From: an uncultured Desulfovibrio sp.
GTDB lineage: Bacteria > Desulfobacterota > Desulfovibrionia > Desulfovibrionales > Desulfovibrionaceae
Direction: 5' to 3'
DNA: 64,000 bases
Assembly (NCBI GenBank): GCA_913060505.1
Contig: CAJXRQ010000007.1
Span: 54,184 to 118,183 of the forward strand
Positions within the stretch are counted from its first letter, which is position 1, and the number at the start of each line of letters is the position of its first letter. Made by a program: the position numbers and the translations under genes. Below the pieces are notes generated by a model that had not been told where the DNA came from, made no database searches, and was given only the letters and a program-made list of their open reading frames with translations. Shown piece after piece: positions 7,453 through 16,812 of this stretch.

Positions 7453-9285
7453 TTACTCATGCAGCTCCAAGTCGCGTGCTTCTTCTTCCGAAAACTCTGG
7501 TTGAAATTGCAAACGATGCAAAGTCTGGTAAAGCGAACACGTCTTTATAAGCTCTTCATGCCGACCAATGGCATTGATCTCTCCCTTGCTCATGACAACG
7601 ATTTTGTCGGCATTCAAGACAGTGGAAAGCCTGTGCGCGATAACAATACTTGTGCGGCTTTTGATAAGATTGTCCAAAGCTTTTTGAACAATCCGTTCAG
7701 CCTGTGTATCCAATGCGCTGGTCGCTTCATCCAGAATCAGTAAGGCCGGATTTTTCAGCAGGGCGCGGGCAATGGTAATCCGTTGTTTTTGGCCACCAGA
7801 AAGTTTGACGCCACGCACACCGCAAACGGAATCATACCCATCCGGCAACTTCTCGATAAATTCATGCGCGTACGCAGCCCTTGCGGCTTCTTGTATTTCT
7901 CCGTCAGTCACGCCTTCCTGACCATATGCAATATTGGCGCGTATGGTTGTGTTGAACAACATAGGGTCTTGCGAGACTATGCCGATACAGCGCCGCAAAG
8001 AACCAAGATCATAATCCGCTATGTCCATTCCATTCATATGAATGGAGCCTTTGTCTGCATCATAAAAACGAGGCAGTAAATTAACGAGAGTTGTCTTTCC
8101 CGAACCGCTGGGGCCAACAATGGCAACACGCTCTCCACCCTGTACTGTCAGGTTTAAATCACGGATAGCTGGTTCTGAAGCAGTCGGGTATGAAAAGCTA
8201 ATATTTTTGATTTCCAGACTTTTCAAAGGGGATTCAAATAGCGACTCTCCCCCTTCCTCAGGCAAAATCCTTTCTGAATCAAGAAGCCCAAAAACCCTTT
8301 CTGCACTTGCAAGAGAGCGCTGAATGGTTTTATTTGCCTCATTCATTTTCTTAATGGGCTCATAAAGCATAATCAACGCAGCCACAAAAGAGAAAAAAGT
8401 TCCAGGAGTCGCTTCGCCACTTAAAACCCGTGTACCGCCATACCAAAGGACAAAGCTGACGGCGATCCCTCCAACGATCTCCATTATGCGTGAAGATAGT
8501 TCACTTGCAAGTACCTGTTTCTTGGAAAGCCCAAGAATTCCTCGGCTTTCTTTAGTGAAGGATTTAATTTCATCTTCTTCGGCGTGGAAAGCCTTAATCA
8601 GTCTGATATTACTTAAACATTCCTCGGCAACGGAATTTATGTCAGCGCCTTGTACTTGCAGTTTTCGCCCAATTTTCCGAAGTCGCTTTCCAAAAAGGAT
8701 CACAGGGTAACAAAGGACAGGAAGAACCAACAGGGCGATAATGGCCATTTTCCAGTCTTGATAAAGAACAACTCCAATGAGTCCTATGCAGGTAAAAAAT
8801 TCTCGAACGACCATAATCATGGACGGTACACTTTCACGTATACCATTAACATCACCAAGAACACGGGACATGAGCATCCCCACCCTACTTTCCTCAAAGA
8901 AACGGATGGAAAGCACCAGTATCTTTGAAAACAACTCACTACGAAGCTGGTGGAGAATCTTGAGGCCCGTAATGTTCATAATGTACGTTTGCGCAAAACG
9001 GGCAATGTTTTTGAGTATGATAACACCGAAATAAGCTAGGGGGATCAGAATCAAAGCATCTTTGTCACCGTTGATAAAGATGCCGTCCATGGCTGGTTTC
9101 ACGAGATAGGCGGTTGCACCTGTTGTGCTGGAAACAACAATGGCCGAAAGAAATGCGATCAAAATCTGCCAGTGATATGGCCAAAAATATGCGACACACC
9201 GTCTGAGCAGGTGTCTATTTCCCAAATTTTCTATATTTTTAAGGTCATATTGTGACAAAAGAGACTCCTCATTTGTGATAGGCAT
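7453..9285 (-). CDS. MsbA-like ABC exporter, fused membrane and ATPase domains
   Basis: About 610 residues if it starts at the ATG at 9285; in-frame TTG and GTG starts lie just upstream and no ribosome site settles the choice. The N-terminal 320 residues hold a six-helix exporter domain. The ATPase domain shows Walker A GPSGSGKTT, signature LSGGQKQR, Walker B LLILDEATSALD and the switch His in IAHRLST. Homodimeric exporters of this type flip lipid A or lipid-linked oligosaccharides across the inner membrane. Sitting among glycosyltransferases, it is the likely exporter of the glycolipid they make. Confidence 0.9.
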   Translation of the reverse strand: MPITNEESLLSQYDLKNIENLGNRHLLRRCVAYFWPYHWQILIAFLSAIVVSSTTGATAYLVKPAMDGIFINGDKDALILIPLAYFGVIILKNIARFAQTYIMNITGLKILHQLRSELFSKILVLSIRFFEESRVGMLMSRVLGDVNGIRESVPSMIMVVREFFTCIGLIGVVLYQDWKMAIIALLVLPVLCYPVILFGKRLRKIGRKLQVQGADINSVAEECLSNIRLIKAFHAEEDEIKSFTKESRGILGLSKKQVLASELSSRIMEIVGGIAVSFVLWYGGTRVLSGEATPGTFFSFVAALIMLYEPIKKMNEANKTIQRSLASAERVFGLLDSERILPEEGGESLFESPLKSLEIKNISFSYPTASEPAIRDLNLTVQGGERVAIVGPSGSGKTTLVNLLPRFYDADKGSIHMNGMDIADYDLGSLRRCIGIVSQDPMLFNTTIRANIAYGQEGVTDGEIQEAARAAYAHEFIEKLPDGYDSVCGVRGVKLSGGQKQRITIARALLKNPALLILDEATSALDTQAERIVQKALDNLIKSRTSIVIAHRLSTVLNADKIVVMSKGEINAIGRHEELIKTCSLYQTLHRLQFQPEFSEEEARDLELHE

Positions 9286-9476
9286 ATAGGGCACGAATCC
9301 AGATACCAAGTCAGAACGGTTGCGAAGCTATCCCATCAAATTCTACGGGGCAACTTCTTTATGACGGCAAGAATTATTCTGGTGAGGTCTTGGTAAACGG
9401 CCTTCTCCGTTATTGCTAAGGAACGGAAAAATCATCCATAAAGAACGTAAAATGGTAGCACCCCGCACGCCGGCAG

Positions 9477-10559
9477 CTATCCAAGAACAGGCTCCGCATA
9501 CAGGACGGTATCACCGAAGAAATACGTGTAGTGCCGCAAGTAAAACCGATACTCTGTGCGCATTTCATTTATTATTTCTGGAATTCGCACCATATCATCA
9601 GCCAAATGGTAGATCGAAATCGCCAGTTTTGGATTATATTTCTCTATTACATTACGGCAGCCAATCAATGCATTTTGTTCAGCGCCCTCTATATCCATCT
9701 TGATAAAATCTATCTTTTGAACATTATTCTCTTCAACAAATTGATCCAAGGTAATGGTTTCAATGCTCTGGCTCACATCATTTACGTTCGGGGTGTGGAG
9801 AGTTGAACGCCCCGAGCACACAGAAATATTGGCGTTTCCCCTTTCATCCCACAACCCGTAAGGAACCGGGGTCACATTTGACCATCCCAGTTCCTGGCAC
9901 TTCAATTCAATAGTTTTTTTCTGGGATGCCACAGGCTCAAACACAAAAATCTGCCCATCAGCCCCAACATACTTACGAAACATCCAAGCGGTGTCTCCTA
10001 GGCCGCCTCCGGCATCGATGACAACATCACCATCCTGCGCACAGACACCTCTTTCCGGAAGACAATACTGACCCAACCCAAGCATTGCCAGATTGAACAG
10101 GGAGAAACCTGTTTGTCTGGCGTCTTCTTTCTGATTTGATCTCATTCGCATAAATTCTTCCTTACTTACAGGAGCAGGAAAAATAGAATTTGCAAACCCA
10201 TGAAGATAGGCCGAAGCAAATCTATGCTTTACATACCAATCAAAAACACTGCGCGATTCATCGTCTGCCAAAAGACTATAGGTTTTATCAAAGCTTTCAG
10301 GAGAACGAAGGAGGTTGGTATGGGTCTCTAAAAGCATCGGGCGAGCCCATAAAAACGAAAGCATTTCCTCATGAACTCTTGCTGTATGGGCCCTATCTCT
10401 GACGGTGAAGCCTCTTTTTTTCAGCCAACGATTTGCAAAACGGGCAAAATAGCTTGCCAGCCTATCGGGATGATCAAGTCCGGCGTCTTCCCAATTAAAG
10501 CGAAGACAAACCTCCAAGGCTTCGTCAATAAGTTTTTTGGTATGCGAATTTTGATTCAT
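9477..10559 (-). CDS. FkbM family methyltransferase
   Basis: 360 residues, starting at the ATG at 10559, which overlaps the upstream gene's stop in an ATGA. The C-terminal two thirds hold the FkbM fold: DAGGGLGDTAWMF for SAM binding, then VFEP, then FIKMDIEGAEQNAL. The N-terminal 150 residues are helical and have no assigned domain. FkbM enzymes O-methylate sugars or polyketides; in this cluster a sugar hydroxyl is the most likely target. Confidence 0.85.
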   Translation of the reverse strand: MNQNSHTKKLIDEALEVCLRFNWEDAGLDHPDRLASYFARFANRWLKKRGFTVRDRAHTARVHEEMLSFLWARPMLLETHTNLLRSPESFDKTYSLLADDESRSVFDWYVKHRFASAYLHGFANSIFPAPVSKEEFMRMRSNQKEDARQTGFSLFNLAMLGLGQYCLPERGVCAQDGDVVIDAGGGLGDTAWMFRKYVGADGQIFVFEPVASQKKTIELKCQELGWSNVTPVPYGLWDERGNANISVCSGRSTLHTPNVNDVSQSIETITLDQFVEENNVQKIDFIKMDIEGAEQNALIGCRNVIEKYNPKLAISIYHLADDMVRIPEIINEMRTEYRFYLRHYTYFFGDTVLYAEPVLG

Positions 10560-11542
10560 GAGCACTTCTTTTCCATTCGACAATACAATTCAACAAAAGG
10601 AGCACGAAATACACGCAACACATTCTTTGGACGGAACAAAATCATTCCCCCCACAGACGGTGAAATTTTCATTACAGCCCAAACAAAGAGGAAGTAATCA
10701 GACAGAGAACGCCTATCTTTAAGCAGCTCGCGCACCTTTGGTTTTACGCGGTTGGCCAAATGTTTTCTGATCCATGGTGTCAGAAATTCGGGGCAAACCT
10801 TTGACAACGGATGATCCAAAAGATCCTTGGGAGCCTCAAGCGCCCTCAAATTGTCAATCATTTCCCGAACAGACTGATTACAGCTGGCGTTGCTAGCATG
10901 CTTGCGCCATACAGCGGCCCACACCGGAACAACCCCAACACTTCCACACCCCATGAGGCGCAAAAAAGAGTCGTCATCGGTAGCTGTCATCCCATAACGA
11001 TAAAAATCTAGACCTGTGGCTATCTTGCGCTGATACAGGGTCGTGGCATGCCAATAATAATATTTTTCGTCCAAAAGAGCTTGGTAAGCCTGCTCAGAAC
11101 TCATCACCCTTTCTGGCCCTTGATTTCTGTCATTTTCAATGAATTCCTGGTTCTCTTCTACCCGTTGCAACCGCCGTCCCGTCACCATTACAACGTCTGG
11201 ATTCCCAGCAACCAAAGCCATTGCTCTTTCGATAAACCCTGAATCATAAAAAAAATCATCACCGTCCAAATTGATCACCCAGCTTCCTGAAGCCCGCTCG
11301 TATAACGTTGTTCGATAATTCTTCGCACGACCAAGGTTCTCACGATTTATATATACAGAGATGCGAGGATCGTTTTTATAGCGGTCCAAAATAGTGATGA
11401 CATCTGGATTTGGCGAAGCGTCATCGGAAATGACTATCTCAAGAGGAGTATACGTTTGGTCAAGTGCACTCTCAATGGCCTCCCCCAAATACTCCACCTG
11501 ATTGTAAGTAGGAATCATAATGCTCACAAGAGGACGCGGCAT
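10556..11542 (-). CDS. Glycosyltransferase family 2 (GT-A fold)
   Basis: 328 residues. The GT2 core is at the N-terminus: VSIMIPTYNQVEYLGEAI, then EIVISDDAS, then the metal-binding NLDGDDFF near residue 95. An acidic C-terminal WYWHATTLYQ region follows, then a hydrophobic amphipathic tail that may sit on the membrane. It should add one sugar from a nucleotide donor to the growing glycan. Coupled to the FkbM gene by a 4-base overlap and 18 bases downstream of the next GT2 gene. Confidence 0.88.
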   Translation of the reverse strand: MPRPLVSIMIPTYNQVEYLGEAIESALDQTYTPLEIVISDDASPNPDVITILDRYKNDPRISVYINRENLGRAKNYRTTLYERASGSWVINLDGDDFFYDSGFIERAMALVAGNPDVVMVTGRRLQRVEENQEFIENDRNQGPERVMSSEQAYQALLDEKYYYWHATTLYQRKIATGLDFYRYGMTATDDDSFLRLMGCGSVGVVPVWAAVWRKHASNASCNQSVREMIDNLRALEAPKDLLDHPLSKVCPEFLTPWIRKHLANRVKPKVRELLKDRRSLSDYFLFVWAVMKISPSVGGMILFRPKNVLRVFRAPFVELYCRMEKKCS

Positions 11543-11560
11543 GCTACATTTTCCTTTGTT

Positions 11561-12493
11561 TCACTTGAAATTATTACTATCCGGGGCCAAGGAATCAGCC
11601 CTTCGGACAGCACGAAAAAAAGCGGAAATGGTGTATACCCTTTTTGCCAAGCTACGTAACAACTTAAATCTCCACTTATTTTTGCATACCTCATGTGCTT
11701 GAGCATGTGCCATGATCAATGAATACCAATACATGCAATAACGTTTTGAAAAATCCTTATATTTTTTTGCCATATGTAGATGGGACTGAAGACCACGGGA
11801 ATAATTCTTGTCGGCAGTATCCGTTACATATTGGTGAAGAAGCGGACGATCGACGCTAACAAAATGGCATCCGAGAAAGCTAGCCTGAACCGCGTACTCA
11901 ATATCTTGCGCCCGCAACATCTTTTCATCACAAAAACCAACTTTACGAATGGCATCCCTGTGGGCCATGAAGCAGCCAAAACCGGCCGCTCCCCATGAAA
12001 ACTGAGGCTCAGAAAGGTTCAACAGCCAATGCTTGGCCACAGCTTCACCGAAGGGTTCCGGACTTTTCCAGCCAATTCCCTTGGTCACCTTATCTTTCTC
12101 AATACCGTCAGCAGTAATTGTCTTCCGGTTACAATAGCAAAAAGCAAAAGGATCTTTGAACTCATTTAACCGCTTAAATTGTTCCTTGATTCGATCCGGG
12201 GCACTTACGTCATCATCATCAAAAAAAGCGAGATAGTCACCTTTGAAGTTTGAAAAAACAGTATTGCGGGCTATGGATGTTCCCTGATTTGTATCATGTT
12301 TTATTACGAGAATTTGAGGATATTTCTCTTTATACTCTTCGAGTATTGACAAAGAATTATCTGTTGAAGCATCGTCTACGACAATAATCTCTTTATTACT
12401 CCATTCCTGACTCAAAGCACAATCTAAAGCACGGCCAACCGTAGCCTCTGCATTATAGCATAGTACACCGATAGTAATAAGAGGTTTTTGCAT
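11561..12493 (-). CDS. Glycosyltransferase family 2 (GT-A fold)
   Basis: About 310 residues from the ATG at 12493; ATG at 12502 and TTG at 12526 are in frame and cannot be excluded. The GT2 core is clear: ITIGVLCYNAEATVGRAL, EIIVVDDAST, and the DxD-type motif AFFDDDDVS. The C-terminal third is basic and aromatic. Predicted to add one sugar in the same pathway as the neighbouring genes, with which it forms a compact minus-strand run. Confidence 0.87.
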   Translation of the reverse strand: MQKPLITIGVLCYNAEATVGRALDCALSQEWSNKEIIVVDDASTDNSLSILEEYKEKYPQILVIKHDTNQGTSIARNTVFSNFKGDYLAFFDDDDVSAPDRIKEQFKRLNEFKDPFAFCYCNRKTITADGIEKDKVTKGIGWKSPEPFGEAVAKHWLLNLSEPQFSWGAAGFGCFMAHRDAIRKVGFCDEKMLRAQDIEYAVQASFLGCHFVSVDRPLLHQYVTDTADKNYSRGLQSHLHMAKKYKDFSKRYCMYWYSLIMAHAQAHEVCKNKWRFKLLRSLAKRVYTISAFFRAVRRADSLAPDSNNFK

Positions 12494-12537
12494 TTCTACC
12501 ATATCATTATTCAGCTTAGCGATCAAAAATTACAACT

Positions 12538-13734
12538 TTATGAAGACATATTATCATTAATAAATTCTACGCATGCAGCGGCACGATCTTTCCATGTTTG
12601 TCCTTGTGACTTGAGCTGCATACCAGCTTGTAGAGAATGGGCTAAATCGACATTATCGGCGACGCGAAGGATGGCTTTGGCTATCTCTTCAGCCCCTTTT
12701 CCTTCGGCAACATAGACTTCCTTTCCGTGAGTAACTCGGCTCGTCAATGGAAACAGCGGAGTTACCACGGTAGGCAGTCCCGCTCCCATGGCTTCACTCA
12801 ATTTGATGGGAGAAAAAAATTCATCACTTGATTGAGGTATGACAATCATCTGGCTTTTCTCCAAATATTTCCCAATGTTACTTGGCGAAACAGCCCCTAC
12901 AAATTCAACACGCCCCTGCTCGTGTTCGTACTGATCTTTCAAACGGGATACCCTTTCAATAGGGCTCCCCCCAAGGAGCGTCAAAGTAAATTTTTCTGGC
13001 AAAAAAGACATAGCTTCCAGCAAGGCGTGTACACCCTTGCCGGGATGAAAACTCCCAAAATAAAGCAAGGAAATTTTCCCAGAGAGGTCGACTGCTGGTT
13101 GAGGGCGAAAAATATCTTCATTATAACCATTGGGGGCGACAAGTACTGGAACTTTTGGATTAAAAAGCTCATTGACACGCCTGGCCAAAGGTTTGGTTGT
13201 GGCGATAATACCATCTGAAATATTGATAATCTGTTGTTCTAACCGCCTGTAATCATCTGCCTTGCCTGTGCCTTCCCGCGCGTGTTCATCGGCAAGCACT
13301 TCATGCATTTCCATAAAGAAAGGACGATTGATGCGTTTTTTCAATCTCAAAATCGTCAACCATTCTTTTATATCGCGAGCAAAAAAGACAGTTCCTTCAC
13401 TGGCTGATAGCCATCGATACGCGAGATTGAGCCTAAAACGAAGTCCATACAATCCCTTATGACGTCCCGACAAAAAGTGAAAATGCAAATTTTTCTCGGG
13501 GAAAAGACCATACTTTTTCTCCAGCTCTGCCTGTAGATTTTTCTGTCCGGTTCGATTACCCGGAGAAAAATATGTTTCTACCCCCTGAGCGGCAAAGGAA
13601 TACACCATATTCAACGATTGCAAAGCATTAGCCATCGGGGTGGGAAAAATAACCTTTTTCGCGTATATAAGGCTGTTAACTGGTTTTCTTTGATGCAAAG
13701 GAACCCCATTCTCCGAAAAAATGTTTGCAACCAA
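12538..13734 (-). CDS. Glycosyltransferase family 4 (GT-B fold)
   Basis: Up to 398 residues. The start is uncertain: the frame opens with a TTG at 13734 and the first strong homology is VIFPTPMANALQSLNMVYSF about 28 residues in. The C-terminal half shows LLYFGSFHPGKG, then the donor motif with FSPIKLSEAMGAGLP. This is the E-x7-E region of GT4 retaining transferases. It is separated from the upstream GT9 gene by a terminator-like hairpin, so it may start its own transcript. Confidence 0.85.
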   Translation of the reverse strand: MVANIFSENGVPLHQRKPVNSLIYAKKVIFPTPMANALQSLNMVYSFAAQGVETYFSPGNRTGQKNLQAELEKKYGLFPEKNLHFHFLSGRHKGLYGLRFRLNLAYRWLSASEGTVFFARDIKEWLTILRLKKRINRPFFMEMHEVLADEHAREGTGKADDYRRLEQQIINISDGIIATTKPLARRVNELFNPKVPVLVAPNGYNEDIFRPQPAVDLSGKISLLYFGSFHPGKGVHALLEAMSFLPEKFTLTLLGGSPIERVSRLKDQYEHEQGRVEFVGAVSPSNIGKYLEKSQMIVIPQSSDEFFSPIKLSEAMGAGLPTVVTPLFPLTSRVTHGKEVYVAEGKGAEEIAKAILRVADNVDLAHSLQAGMQLKSQGQTWKDRAAACVEFINDNMSS

Positions 13735-13751
13735 GCCAAAGACACTGATCT

Positions 13752-13808
13752 AAAAAAACAGTCAATTGGCAATTTTTTTATTTTCCAGCCAAACCAATTA
13801 ACTGTTTT
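13752..13808 (-). terminator. Terminator-like hairpin between the GT9 and GT4 genes
   Basis: On the minus strand AAACAGT-AATTGG pairs with CCAATT-ACTGTTT, 13 pairs with one mismatch, around a loop of about 23 bases, and a run of seven Ts follows. It lies about 30 bases after the GT9 stop codon. The long loop is unusual for an intrinsic terminator. Confidence 0.55.
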
Positions 13809-13837
13809 CTATTCACCTTCACTCCAGCGATATATTG

Positions 13838-14923
13838 TCACCCTTCACGAAAGAAAAACTCTTTGAACCGTTCATACACTATTTCGGGAGTTATCCCATA
13901 CAAACACTCTAATGTCCCTTGGCGACAATCAGATCTGTTGCAGGCCACGCAGGCACCAGGGGCGCTGTTCCGAATGAAACCGTGATCCTCAGAAGGGAAA
14001 GTCCATCCTTTGGGCTTATTGGAACCATGAATAATCAAAGAACGAGTTCCAACGGCTGCGGCAAAATGCCGCGGAGCTGAACAGTTGCCAAAATGCCCGT
14101 CCGCTCTGTCCAAAAGAGCTATCATTTGGCGCAACGACGTCTGTTTTTCAGAAACAATACACCGGAATGACTTTTCAGTCTTACCAACAATATCTTCCAC
14201 GGTCTTCTTTTCTCCGGGACCGTAAAGCATTAAAAATTTAACATGGGGATGCTTTTCGCTCACTAAGCGTATTAAACGAGCGTAATATTCTGCCGGCCAT
14301 TTTCTTGTGATACGACGATGAGTAGCATCAACAGTTACCAAAAAATCATCATCACATAGGCCTCGCTCTGCAAGGTATCTCTTTGCCCACTCTTTCTCTT
14401 TGCTCGTGATATAAACCTCAGGAGCCAGCCCATCCCACTCGACACCCAAAGGACTCAAAACTCCTGCTTTGGCTTTGGCTGCATACCCTACGGCTTCTTG
14501 TCCACAAAGATTATAAAAAATTCGGTTATACCACTTGGGAACGTATGAAAGCCGAACAGGAGCGCCGCACAACACCACAGCGAGCTTGAGTCTCATGAGC
14601 TGCTGAAAATCGACGACAAGATCAAACTTTTGCTTTCTTATGCCGGAGTACAAGGAAAACATGCCCGCAAGGCCTTTCTCCTTATCGATTACCCAGACTT
14701 TATCAACATACGGGTTGTTTTCCAAAACAGGAGTACATTTTTTTTCTGTCAAAAAATGAATCACTGCCCTTGGAAAACGATTATGCAGTATACGTACACA
14801 TGGAGTTGACAGCACCACATCACCGATCTGGTGCTGCTGGCATACAAGAATTTTGCGAGGAGAAAACTCTGATAAAAGTTGCATTATTGGATGCGAACGG
14901 CAGCAAACCGCGCGGCTTGTCAT
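13838..14923 (-). CDS. Glycosyltransferase family 9 (heptosyltransferase-like)
   Basis: 361 residues from the ATG at 14923; an ATG at 14884 is an alternative and neither has a clear ribosome site. The start of the domain, ILVCQQHQIGDVVLSTPCVRIL, and the C-terminal DGHFGNCSAPRHFAAAVGT region are the family's acceptor and ADP-heptose sites. The protein ends with a Cys-rich piece (ACVACNRSDCRQGTLECLY), commonly seen in GT9 proteins. It likely transfers heptose or a related sugar to the LPS core. First gene of the minus-strand glycan run. Confidence 0.88.
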   Translation of the reverse strand: MTSRAVCCRSHPIMQLLSEFSPRKILVCQQHQIGDVVLSTPCVRILHNRFPRAVIHFLTEKKCTPVLENNPYVDKVWVIDKEKGLAGMFSLYSGIRKQKFDLVVDFQQLMRLKLAVVLCGAPVRLSYVPKWYNRIFYNLCGQEAVGYAAKAKAGVLSPLGVEWDGLAPEVYITSKEKEWAKRYLAERGLCDDDFLVTVDATHRRITRKWPAEYYARLIRLVSEKHPHVKFLMLYGPGEKKTVEDIVGKTEKSFRCIVSEKQTSLRQMIALLDRADGHFGNCSAPRHFAAAVGTRSLIIHGSNKPKGWTFPSEDHGFIRNSAPGACVACNRSDCRQGTLECLYGITPEIVYERFKEFFFREG

Positions 14924-15060
14924 AATAACAAATCACATCAACACGCTGTAAACATTTACGTTTTTTTTCAACGGGAAAAATTTTATATACTGATAAAATA
15001 TCATCGTCAAATTTCGTAAAATGACAACATGACCATTCAATCTATTGTAACGAAAGCGGA

Positions 15061-15165
15061 CTATATTTTTGTTAAATCCGCTTCGAAAAAACATCTAATA
15101 GCCGCTTGAGCTTTGTCAAACCACGGCATTTTGACGATTCGTTCCACCAAACGGCCAACTCGCAT
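15061..15165 (-). CDS. Candidate 34-residue small protein
   Basis: An ATG at 15165 is preceded by AAGGAG with a 5-base spacer, an ideal ribosome site. The frame encodes 34 residues beginning MRVGRLVERIVKMPWFDK and ending with a stop at 15061. A 6-bp stem, GCGGA-type at about 15053-15090, overlaps the end. The rest of this 424-base gap (14924-15347) is AT-rich with no other recognised feature except a terminator. The product matches no family I know. It could be a real small protein or a fragment of a lost gene. Confidence 0.35.
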   Translation of the reverse strand: MRVGRLVERIVKMPWFDKAQAAIRCFFEADLTKI

Positions 15166-15243
15166 TGGTTCTCCTTGAAATAATGCCGCGCACTTTGCAT
15201 GGCACGGCTTTCAGCCCTCTTTACCGCAAGCGGCGAAAAAGCA

Positions 15244-15279
15244 CAAAAAAACAGCCCCGCTCAAAAAAAAGTGGGCTGC
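15244..15279 (-). terminator. Rho-independent terminator of the signalling operon
   Basis: On the minus strand CAGCCC and GGGCTG form a stem around a T-rich loop, followed by seven Ts. It lies about 70 bases after the stop codon at 15348 and would end the operon. Confidence 0.75.
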
Positions 15280-15347
15280 ACCAGGTCAAAAAACCACCTT
15301 AAACCAACTAAAGTCATTTTATTTCAAAATATTATAGTACAATAAAA

Positions 15348-16325
15348 TTAATAGACACCCTGTTTTTCAAGGTGCAATTCCTTCGCGACTTCACTCATAA
15401 GTTGTGCCAATTCGCTATCCGCATTTTCAGGCAAATCCAACATGCCATGCGTGTAGGCTTTGATCAAAAAGCAGGCAACGAGTTCCCTGGCGAATTCGCG
15501 GGGCATACCGCCTTTTTTGGTATCTCTTTCATAAAATGGCGTCAGGTAATTAAGCAAGGCGTCCTTGGGGAGGGGCACAGATTGAGCCGACTCCATCTGC
15601 GCTCCCAAGTGAAGAAACCACAGCATTTGCAACGCTTCCCAAAAATCGCACGGGGCATGGGCAGGAACCCGTCGGCATACGTCCGCCATGTGGCGCAGTT
15701 GGGCCACGCGATCAAGATCATCCTGCTCCTGTTCCATGGCATCAGCCATTGAATCGGCCAGCTCGGCATGCCGTACAGCGAAAATCATGATTCCGTTGCA
15801 GGCGGTATCCATGGCGCGTAGTTGCCGATCCTGATCCGGTCCTTCCGCCCCCATATTCTTTGCAATCACTGCCTTGCGAGCCAGAATCCCCTTGCGGCAC
15901 AGCATGTCGAAATCATCACCAAACGAAATCCGGTCATGATTGCTTCTCACAGCAAATCCATCCTGCGACAAAACATCACGCCAATACGGAATCACCTGCT
16001 GTTCAAAAGCGTCCGGTTCACCGGCATCCGTTTCAAAAACATTGTCCGGGATAGAGGCGAAATTCCCTTCAGAATCAGCCTGTTCCGGAAACAGGGGAAC
16101 GACACCGGGGGCTGGCCCCCGCTCGCCCACAATCAATTCGTTTTCGCCCACATGGACGCGCCTGACCATGCACAAATGGCGAAACAACTCGGAACGCGCT
16201 TCATCTTCCAACGCCCGTGTTTCATGCTCACGACAATATTCCGTGGCCAATATGGCCCGCTCAAGGGAAACCATATGGCGTCCGCCCTGCAATTCTTCCC
16301 GCAACTTCCCGATTCTCGGATTCAT
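15348..16325 (-). CDS. Stand-alone N-terminal part of a pyruvate formate-lyase/glycyl-radical-type protein
   Basis: 325 residues, against about 800 for full glycyl radical enzymes. It opens with the usual N-terminal pattern (RIGKLREEL, then SLERAILATEYCREHE, then ENELIVGERG) and contains DFWEALQMLWFLHLG, the conserved helix of the PFL fold. It stops shortly after the ELVACFLIKAY helix. The catalytic Cys loop and the C-terminal glycyl radical loop are both absent, and no remnant of them is seen downstream. It cannot be a working lyase. It lies 44 bases after the RsbW-like gene and probably belongs to that operon, so it may have become a regulatory or binding protein, or be a decay product. Confidence 0.7.
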   Translation of the reverse strand: MNPRIGKLREELQGGRHMVSLERAILATEYCREHETRALEDEARSELFRHLCMVRRVHVGENELIVGERGPAPGVVPLFPEQADSEGNFASIPDNVFETDAGEPDAFEQQVIPYWRDVLSQDGFAVRSNHDRISFGDDFDMLCRKGILARKAVIAKNMGAEGPDQDRQLRAMDTACNGIMIFAVRHAELADSMADAMEQEQDDLDRVAQLRHMADVCRRVPAHAPCDFWEALQMLWFLHLGAQMESAQSVPLPKDALLNYLTPFYERDTKKGGMPREFARELVACFLIKAYTHGMLDLPENADSELAQLMSEVAKELHLEKQGVY

Positions 16326-16369
16326 GGCAATGCCCCGGGCCTCACGACAGGCCCATGCCTTGGATAAGA

Positions 16370-16804
16370 TTATATTTCAAAACAGACTTTGAACTCGTTC
16401 ATGCCGTTCCTGCGCTCGTAAGCACAGGTATCGGCCATCTCCAACACCAAATGAAGCCCCAATCCGCCGATGTTACGCCGGTGCAGATCGATTTCCATGT
16501 CCGGTCGCGGACTCTGTAGCGGATTAAAAGCAACTCCCCAGTCGCAGAAACAAAGGCAAAAAAGACTGTCCGGCTTGCCGTTCTGCGCCGCACTCGCGGT
16601 TTCACGCAGGCACCGGATTTCCACTTTCCCCGCTTCCTCCGGGTAGGCATAGGAAGCGATGTTGATCACCAACTCTTCTATCACAAGGTCAAGCTTCTGA
16701 AGCAGGGATTCGGGCGCGCCACATTCCGCCGCACAGGAACGCACGAACGTACAGGCTTCACGGAATCGTTCAGCCTCGGCGGGTATGATCAGGGAAGACT
16801 CCAT
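16370..16804 (-). CDS. RsbW-like anti-sigma factor / serine-protein kinase (GHKL ATPase)
   Basis: 144 residues. The Bergerat ATP-binding fold is visible: N box EELVINIASYAYP, G1-type DWGVAFNP and G2-type NIGGLGLHLV. Proteins of this type bind and phosphorylate a STAS antagonist and bind a sigma factor or other target. It is 8 bases downstream of the STAS gene and is the third component of the partner-switching set. No sigma factor gene lies nearby, so the controlled target is unknown. Confidence 0.88.
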   Translation of the reverse strand: MESSLIIPAEAERFREACTFVRSCAAECGAPESLLQKLDLVIEELVINIASYAYPEEAGKVEIRCLRETASAAQNGKPDSLFCLCFCDWGVAFNPLQSPRPDMEIDLHRRNIGGLGLHLVLEMADTCAYERRNGMNEFKVCFEI

Positions 16805-16812
16805 GGCTTTTG

